DNA of 64,000 nt from Micromonospora sp. MA102 (GTDB taxonomy: Bacteria > Actinomycetota > Actinomycetes > Mycobacteriales > Micromonosporaceae), in the NCBI RefSeq assembly GCF_025460765.1, contig NZ_JAMWEG010000001.1, positions 124,001-188,000 of the forward strand, in the 5' to 3' direction. Of the stretch, positions 56,856 to 64,000 are shown piece after piece. The translations under genes and the position numbers were made by a program. The notes beneath the pieces were generated by a model. That model had not been told where the DNA came from, ran no database searches, and worked only from the letters and a program-made list of their open reading frames with translations. The first letter of the stretch is position 1. Each line of letters begins with the position of its first letter.

Positions 56856-59033
<2,178 letters not shown>

Positions 59034-59096
59034 CTACCTCCGCACGGTATCGGGCGGGGCTGACAACCGCCGCCGGCAGACCGGTGCGTTCACCGC

Positions 59097-59154
59097 CGAT
59101 CATGAGGTTGACGGCACCCGAACCGGACATCCCACCCCGCCAACCTCATGATCG
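59097..59154. repeat. Inverted repeat element, GATCATGAGGTTG arms (left copy)
   Basis: Perfect 14-bp arms, CGATCATGAGGTTG and its complement, separated by 30 bases, in the 246-base gap between ligA and the PemK-like gene. The arms share GATCATGA-x-GTTG with the element at 59979, so both look like members of one family. It is not a simple terminator: the loop is long and there is no T-run. Confidence 0.75.
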
Positions 59155-59255
59155 CCGGGGCGACCGGGTGCGGGCGGCTGACTGGTGGTGGGTGGTCGGC
59201 GTGCGACGATCGCCGGGCGGTGGTGGGCCGGCACGGGCGAGAGGCGGGGGTACGC

Positions 59256-59915
59256 ATGCGCGACGGGTTGCTCTGGGCCGCGGTGATCGTGGCGTGTGTC
59301 GCGGCCGGCTGGCTGTGGGGCGAGTGGCGCCGCCGGGCGGCGGACCGGTCCGCCGAGGCGGGCCCGCGCGCGGGGCGTCGGGACGGGCGGGCGGACGCGG
59401 CGGACGACCGCTCCGGGACGGCGGCCCGGCAGGGCAGCGGCGCCCGGACCGGGCGCCGCGGTTCCCGGCGCGGCGGCCGCCCGGACGGCGCTCGGCCGGG
59501 CGGCGACCCGGCGCGCGGCCGGACGGACGGTGAGCCGGCGCGCGGGCGGACCGGCGCGGCACCGCGGCCCCGGGACTCCGGGCAGAGTCCGGCGACCGCA
59601 CCCCGCCCCGGGGAGATCTGGTGGGCCGACGTGCCCTATGCCGACGGGACCGGCTCGAAGGTGCGCCCCTGCCTGGTGCTGCGGGTCGGCGATCGGGACG
59701 CCGACGTCCTGAAGATCACCAGTCAGGACAAGTCGGGCCGGGACGACCACCTGCCGATCCCCACCCGGAGCTGGGACCCGGACGCCGACCACGACAGCTT
59801 CCTCGACATCAGCGAGCCCATCGCGTTGCCCCGCACGGCCTTCGAGAACCGGGCCGGCGCCTGCGACCCCGACCTCTGGCACGGCATCCGCCGCCTCCCC
59901 CACCTGACGCCCTGA
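59256..59915 (+). CDS. Membrane-anchored PemK/MazF-like protein
   Basis: 219 residues. One hydrophobic segment at the very N-terminus (LLWAAVIVACVAAGWLWGEW, about 5-24), then roughly 90 residues of Arg/Gly/Ala-rich low-complexity linker, then a PemK/MazF-like domain (about 112-215): RPGEIWWADVPYADGTGSKV, RPCLVLRVGD and VLKITSQDKS are the family landmarks. MazF proteins are usually soluble endoribonuclease toxins paired with an antitoxin gene; none is adjacent here. ATG 59256 has GAGGCGGGGG upstream. It may be a regulator or RNase tethered to the membrane rather than a toxin. Flanked by two related inverted repeats. Confidence 0.82.
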   Translation: MRDGLLWAAVIVACVAAGWLWGEWRRRAADRSAEAGPRAGRRDGRADAADDRSGTAARQGSGARTGRRGSRRGGRPDGARPGGDPARGRTDGEPARGRTGAAPRPRDSGQSPATAPRPGEIWWADVPYADGTGSKVRPCLVLRVGDRDADVLKITSQDKSGRDDHLPIPTRSWDPDADHDSFLDISEPIALPRTAFENRAGACDPDLWHGIRRLPHLTP

Positions 59916-59978
59916 CCCGGCACCCACCCCCACCCCCGGCCCCGCCCGCCCGACCACGCCCCCGACCCCGACCCCGTC

Positions 59979-60033
59979 GATCATGAAGTTGTTGCCCCGG
60001 CCGTCGGCGTGTCGTGGCAACAACTTCATGATC
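59979..60033. repeat. Inverted repeat element, GATCATGAAGTTGTTGCC arms (right copy)
   Basis: Perfect 18-bp arms, GATCATGAAGTTGTTGCC (59979-59996) and its complement (60016-60033), with a 19-base loop, in the 164-base gap between the PemK-like gene and the convergent ADP-ribosylglycohydrolase gene. The AT-containing arms stand out from the surrounding C-rich DNA. Confidence 0.85.
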
Positions 60034-60079
60034 AACACGGGTGGAGGCGGTGCGGGCCCGGGGCGGTCCAGGGGGCGGG

Positions 60080-61093
60080 TCAGTCCAGGGGGGTGGTGAG
60101 GGTACGCAGCTGGTCGGCGTACTCGATGCGGGTGGACCAGCCGGCCGGCCAGGCCGACATGCCGTGCGCGGCGCCCACGAAGGCGCCGGCCAGGGCGGCG
60201 ATGGAGTCCGAGTCACCGGCCGTGGTGGCCCCGCGGGCCAGCGCGCCGACCGGGTCGTCGGGGTGGCGCAGCGCGCAGAGCAACGCGGTGGCCAGCGCCT
60301 CCTCGGCGATCCAGCCCTCGCCGGTGAGCCGGCACGGGTCGCCGCCGTCGTCGGGGCGGGCCAGCGCCGCGTCGAGCCGGCCGAGCACCCGCAGGCAGTC
60401 GTCCCAGCCCCGGGCGATGAACTCCGCCGGCGTCGGGTCGCCCGAGCGCTGCCACAGGTCGCCGAGCCAGTCGCCCCGGTAGACCGTGCGCTGGGCGTGG
60501 GCCCGGTCGGTGAGCAGCCCGGGCAGCTCGGGCAGCGCGGCGCCGTCGCGCAGCAGCCGGACCGCGTACGCGGTCAGCTCGCTCGCCGCCAGGCCGGTCG
60601 GGTGGCCGTGGGTCAGGCCGGCCTGGAGCTGGGCCAGCCCGGCCAGGGTGTCGAGGTCGACGTCGACCAGCCCGACGGGGGTGACCCGCATATTCGCCCC
60701 GCAGCCCTTCGAACCGGCGACCGTCGCGTCCTGCCAGCGGGTCCCCCGGTCCAGCTCGGCGCAGGCGCGCAGGCAGGTCATGCCGGGCGCGCGGTTGTTG
60801 TCGGGGCTGACCGCCCAGTCGAGGAACCGCCGCCGCAGCAACGGCTCCACCGCCTCCGCCGTGAAGGCCGGGGCGTCGTGCAGTGCCCACGCCACCGCGA
60901 GCGCCATCTGGGTGTCGTCGGTGACCAGCGCCGGGTCACCGGTCAGCTCGCGCGGGCCGGTCGGGCCGTGGCGGCGGACGATCTCGGCGACGGTGAGGAA
61001 CTCGGTGGGCTTGCCCAGGGCGTCGCCGTAGGCGAGGCCGAAGAGCGAGCCGGACGCGCGGCGCGGGGCGGAGTCGATCACGGTGGCGATCAT
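60080..61093 (-). CDS. ADP-ribosylglycohydrolase family protein
   Basis: 337 residues. The two metal-site motifs are present: LVTDDTQMALAVA near the N-terminus and GDSDSIAALAGAFVGA near the C-terminus, as in DraG/ARH enzymes. It removes ADP-ribose from proteins or small molecules; the target is unknown, and no ADP-ribosyltransferase gene is visible. ATG 61093 (MIATVIDS) is preferred; the upstream open frame overlaps the neighbouring VOC gene. Confidence 0.88.
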   Translation of the reverse strand: MIATVIDSAPRRASGSLFGLAYGDALGKPTEFLTVAEIVRRHGPTGPRELTGDPALVTDDTQMALAVAWALHDAPAFTAEAVEPLLRRRFLDWAVSPDNNRAPGMTCLRACAELDRGTRWQDATVAGSKGCGANMRVTPVGLVDVDLDTLAGLAQLQAGLTHGHPTGLAASELTAYAVRLLRDGAALPELPGLLTDRAHAQRTVYRGDWLGDLWQRSGDPTPAEFIARGWDDCLRVLGRLDAALARPDDGGDPCRLTGEGWIAEEALATALLCALRHPDDPVGALARGATTAGDSDSIAALAGAFVGAAHGMSAWPAGWSTRIEYADQLRTLTTPLD

Positions 61094-61167
61094 GCCCCGC
61101 CCACGCAAACCGAGCACGGCACGCCCACGCGAGCCGGGCGCGACCCGGCCGCGCAGGCCCGGTGTGA

Positions 61168-61536
61168 TCAGTCCCAGCAGAGGCAGAACGGGTGGCCGGC
61201 CGGGTCGGCGTAGACCCGGAAGCCCTCCCCCTCGCCGGGCAGTCGGCGGGCGCCGAGGGCCAGCGCCGCCTTCTCGGCCACCTCGATGTCGTCGACGGTG
61301 ACGTCGAGGTGGAACTGCTGCGGCCGCTCGGGGTCGGGCCAGGCCGGGGCACGCAGGTTGAGCGCCTTCTGGAAGGCGACGCGGGGCTGGTGGCCCGGTG
61401 GGCCGCCGAGCACCACCCACTCGTCGCCGTCGGAGTTGTCCTCGATCAGCGGAAGGCCGAGCAGCTCCGCGTAGAAGCCGGCCAGCGCGCGCGGATCAGG
61501 GCAGTCGATCACCACGGAACGCAGCTGTCCAATCAT
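61168..61536 (-). CDS. Glyoxalase/bleomycin-resistance (VOC) domain protein
   Basis: 122 residues, one VOC module: IDCPDPRALAGFYAELLGLP at the start, FHLDVTVDDIEVAE and RVYADPAGHPFCL at the end, giving the usual His/Glu metal ligands. Specific substrate unknown. Two ATGs are 9 bases apart; the second (61536) is preferred because CAGGAT lies exactly 7 bases before it, but 61545 cannot be excluded. Confidence 0.85.
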   Translation of the reverse strand: MIGQLRSVVIDCPDPRALAGFYAELLGLPLIEDNSDGDEWVVLGGPPGHQPRVAFQKALNLRAPAWPDPERPQQFHLDVTVDDIEVAEKAALALGARRLPGEGEGFRVYADPAGHPFCLCWD

Positions 61537-61572
61537 GCCGGTCATCCTGCCCCCGCCCTGCGACAGGAAACC

Positions 61573-62577
61573 TCATTCCTCGGCGAGCCGGCGGCCGGCG
61601 TCCCGGCAGGCGGCGAGGACCTCCCGCACGTACGCCGGGGTGGCACCGGCCAGGCCGCAGGCGGGGGTGACCACCACCTGCTCGGCGAGCCGGCGGCGGG
61701 GAAAGCCGAGCTGGTCCCAGACCCGGCGTACCCGGTCGGCGACCTGGGCCGACGTCGGCGCGCGACCGGCCGGCGGCGGCAGCGCGGGAGCGGCGCCGGC
61801 CAGCAGGCCGAACCCGGCGTCGATGGCCTCGCCGAGCGGGTCCAGGTCGGTGACCAGGGCCAGGTCGAGGGCGACGCCGACGGCACCGGCGGTGCGGATC
61901 AGTTCCAGCGGCACGTCCGGCGCGCAGCAGTGCACGACGGTGGGCACGCCGGCCGCCTCGATCACGCCGCGCAGCAGCGTGCGGGCCGCCTCGGATTCGA
62001 CCGCCCGGTGGGTGCCGAGGCCGCTCTCGGTGGGCACCCGGCCGGCCAGCACGGCGGGCAGCGACGGCTCGTCGAGCTGGAGCAGCACCGCGGCGTTGGG
62101 CAGCCGCCGGGCCACCGCCGCGACGTGCCCGCGCAGCCCTTCGCCGAGCGAGCCGGCGAGGTCCCGGACCGCGCCGGGGTCGCGCAGCAGCCGGCCGCCG
62201 ATCGGCAGCTCCAGCGAGGCGGCCAGGGTGAACGGGCCGGCGGCCTGGACCTTGACCGGGCCGGCGTACTCCTCGGCCTGTTCGGCGAGCTGGTCGAGGT
62301 CGCGTTCCATCAGGTCGCGGGCGCGGCGCAGGTCCTTGCCGGGGCGCGGTGCGATCCGCCAGCGGGCCGCGTACAGCTCGACCGGCAGCTCGACGAGGAG
62401 CCCTCCGGTGCGGCCGATCAGGTCGGCGCCGGGGCCGCGGGCGGGCAGCTCCGGCAGGTGCGGCAGGTCGGGCAGCTCACCGAGCACGATGCGCTGCGCC
62501 TCGGCGACGTCGGTGCCGGGCAACGACCCGATCCCCGTCGCCGTGCCCACTGCCCACGGCCAGGTCGTCTCAGTCAC
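61573..62577 (-). CDS. MetE-like (cobalamin-independent methionine synthase C-terminal) protein
   Basis: 334 residues, only the catalytic C-terminal barrel of MetE. Zinc ligands are visible in TVVHCCAPDVP and VVTPACGLAG, and LLQLDEPSLPAVL is the homocysteine-side motif. The N-terminal half of full MetE is absent, as is usual for this actinobacterial family found beside mnmA. Whether it methylates homocysteine is not established. TAGGCT lies 6 bases before the GTG. It follows mnmA by 38 bases. Confidence 0.85.
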   Translation of the reverse strand: MTETTWPWAVGTATGIGSLPGTDVAEAQRIVLGELPDLPHLPELPARGPGADLIGRTGGLLVELPVELYAARWRIAPRPGKDLRRARDLMERDLDQLAEQAEEYAGPVKVQAAGPFTLAASLELPIGGRLLRDPGAVRDLAGSLGEGLRGHVAAVARRLPNAAVLLQLDEPSLPAVLAGRVPTESGLGTHRAVESEAARTLLRGVIEAAGVPTVVHCCAPDVPLELIRTAGAVGVALDLALVTDLDPLGEAIDAGFGLLAGAAPALPPPAGRAPTSAQVADRVRRVWDQLGFPRRRLAEQVVVTPACGLAGATPAYVREVLAACRDAGRRLAEE

Positions 62578-62615
62578 CGCCGCAGCCTATGCCACCGGCC
62601 TGCGCGCGCCGGGGC

Positions 62616-63689
62616 TCAGCCGGTGATGGTGGCCGAGCCGAGCACGACGTCGCCGGCCGGGTCCGGGCGGTACGCCACGATCGCCTGGCCGGCGGCCACC
62701 CCGCGGACCGGGCGGCGCAGGTCGGCGTGCAACCCGTCGGCGTCGACCGACACGGTCGCCGGCACCACGTCGCCATGGGCCCGGAGCTGCACCTCGCACT
62801 CGATCGGCCGGTCGGGACGCGCGCCGCCGGTCCAGACCGGGCGGGCGGCGCGGACCTCGGCGACCTCCAGTGCCTCGGCCGGGCCGACGGTGACCGTGTT
62901 GGTCTTCGGGGTGATGGAGAGCACGTAGCGCGGGCGGCCGTCCGGCGCGGGACGGTCCAGGTGCAGGCCGCGCCGCTGCCCGACGGTGTACTGGTAGGCG
63001 CCCGTGTGGCTGCCGACGACCGCGCCGGTGAGCGCGTCCACCACCTCGCCCGGGGCCTCGCCGAGCCGCTGCGACAGGAAGCCCCGGGTGTCGCCGTCGG
63101 CGATGAAGCAGATGTCGTGCGAGTCGGGCTTGTCGGCCACGGCGAGACCGCGCCGGGCGGCCTCCGCGCGCACCTCGGCCTTGGTCGAGTCGCCGAGCGG
63201 GAAGATCGACCGGTCGAGCTGCGCCCGGGTCAGCACGGCGAGGACGTAGGACTGATCCTTGGCGGCGTCGACGCTGCGGCGCAGCAGGCCGTCCGCGCCG
63301 AGCCGGGCGTGGTGGCCGGTGACCACCGCGTCGAAGCCCAGGGCCACGGCCCGGTCCAGCACCGCCGCGAACTTGATCTTCTCGTTGCAGCGCAGGCACG
63401 GGTTCGGGGTACGGCCGGCCGCGTACTCGGCCACGAAGTCGTCCACCACGTCCTCGTGGAACCGGTCGGCCATGTCCCAGACGTAGAACGGGATGCCGAG
63501 CACGTCGGCGGCGCGGCGGGCGTCCCGGGAGTCCTCCAGGGTGCAGCAGCCCCGGGCGCCGGTGCGGTACGTCTGTGGGTTGCGGGCCAGCGCCAGGTGC
63601 ACACCGGTCACGTCGTGCCCGGCCTCGACCGCGCGCGCCGCCGCCACGGCGGAGTCCACCCCGCCCGACATCGCCGCCAGAACCCTCAC
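62616..63689 (-). CDS. mnmA: tRNA-specific 2-thiouridylase
   Basis: 357 residues. PP-loop [19 protein letters not shown] at the N-terminus, catalytic cysteines in [14 protein letters not shown] and [12 protein letters not shown], and the C-terminal tRNA-binding barrel. It thiolates U34 of tRNA Lys, Glu and Gln using sulfur from a cysteine desulfurase, encoded immediately upstream (37 bases). Confidence 0.95.
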   Translation of the reverse strand: MRVLAAMSGGVDSAVAAARAVEAGHDVTGVHLALARNPQTYRTGARGCCTLEDSRDARRAADVLGIPFYVWDMADRFHEDVVDDFVAEYAAGRTPNPCLRCNEKIKFAAVLDRAVALGFDAVVTGHHARLGADGLLRRSVDAAKDQSYVLAVLTRAQLDRSIFPLGDSTKAEVRAEAARRGLAVADKPDSHDICFIADGDTRGFLSQRLGEAPGEVVDALTGAVVGSHTGAYQYTVGQRRGLHLDRPAPDGRPRYVLSITPKTNTVTVGPAEALEVAEVRAARPVWTGGARPDRPIECEVQLRAHGDVVPATVSVDADGLHADLRRPVRGVAAGQAIVAYRPDPAGDVVLGSATITG

Positions 63690-63726
63690 CAGCTCGCTCC
63701 CCTCGTCATCACCGAGGGTATCCGGG

Positions 63727-64000
63727 TCAGCGGGGCGTGCGGAGGGCGGCCGCGCGGCGGGCCCGCTCCACGGCGCCCGGCAGCGCGGCGATCAGCGCGT
63801 CGACGTCCGCCCTGGTGCTGGTGTGGCCGAGGGTGAAGCGCAGCGACGAGCGGGCCCGGTCGTCGTCGGCGCCCATCGCCAGCAGCACGTGCGAGGGCTG
63901 GGCCACCCCGGCCGAGCAGGCCGAGCCGGTCGAGCAGGCGATGCCCTGGGCGTCGAGGAGCAGCAGCAACGCGTCCCCCTCGCAGCCCGGGAACGAGAAG
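63727..64000 (-). CDS. Cysteine desulfurase (NifS/IscS type), C-terminal part only
   Basis: The frame is open to base 64000, so the N-terminus is outside the window. The catalytic cysteine loop is visible in [20 protein letters not shown], and [18 protein letters not shown] is the usual C-terminal region. Supplies persulfide sulfur, most directly to the mnmA product encoded downstream. Confidence 0.92.
   Translation of the reverse strand, partial: FSFPGCEGDALLLLLDAQGIACSTGSACSAGVAQPSHVLLAMGADDDRARSSLRFTLGHTSTRADVDALIAALPGAVERARRAAALRTPR

Overview
The window looks like chromosome from a high-GC actinomycete, most likely a Micromonosporaceae member (Micromonospora/Salinispora-like). This is inferred from about 70% GC, GTG starts, an actinobacterial style of gene content (cimA, mnmA-ligA-gatCAB gene order, ahpC-ahpD, LacI-controlled ABC sugar importer without its own ATPase) and many apparently leaderless genes. 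I found no prophage, IS element, CRISPR array, tRNA or rRNA.

Layout. 1-9.2 kb: a truncated two-copy LtrA membrane protein, the ribosome-rescue factor ArfB, a moxR-DUF58-VWA-HtrA-like membrane stress operon (minus strand), a small secreted protein and a membrane-linked endonuclease/exonuclease/phosphatase protein. 9.2-29.2 kb: a dispersed branched-chain amino acid region (cimA, ilvE, leuB, serA, ilvC, ilvN and ilvB on the minus strand, ilvD on the plus strand), interleaved with ahpC-ahpD, a PRC-barrel protein, a tyrosine phosphatase, apbE, unknown genes and a GGDEF-EAL gene. cimA and ilvB each have a short leader peptide rich in rare Val/Leu/Ile codons followed by a rho-independent terminator, that is, two separate ribosome-mediated attenuators. 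30-32.1 kb: ArsR-SulP operon with a clear palindromic operator. 32.2-39.2 kb: beta-mannoside uptake and hydrolysis (solute-binding lipoprotein, two permeases, GH2 enzyme) with a divergent LacI regulator and a CebR-type operator. 39.3-50.3 kb: a second, degenerate GGDEF-EAL protein, a PH-domain protein, a hydroxyacid dehydrogenase, a GAF-SpoIIE phosphatase, a lipoprotein sugar dehydrogenase, a metallophosphoesterase and an orphan AceE-like E1 enzyme. 50.4-64 kb: gatCAB, a third GGDEF-EAL protein with a very large insertion inside its EAL domain, ligA, a membrane-anchored PemK/MazF-like protein flanked by two related inverted repeats, ADP-ribosylglycohydrolase, VOC protein, MetE-like enzyme, mnmA and the end of a cysteine desulfurase.

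How it fits together. The ilv/leu/cim genes supply valine, leucine and isoleucine (citramalate route), with attenuation sensing charged Val/Leu/Ile tRNAs. Three c-di-GMP proteins lie within about 32 kb. The most unusual observations are the octapeptide-repeat insertion that splits the EAL domain at 54.7-55.4 kb, the paired GATCATGA inverted repeats around the membrane PemK-like gene, the two attenuators (one directly abutting a c-di-GMP gene), and the recurrence of a -10-like hexamer exactly 6-8 bases before start codons of genes that mostly lack a good ribosome binding site. No wholly new system could be demonstrated from sequence alone.
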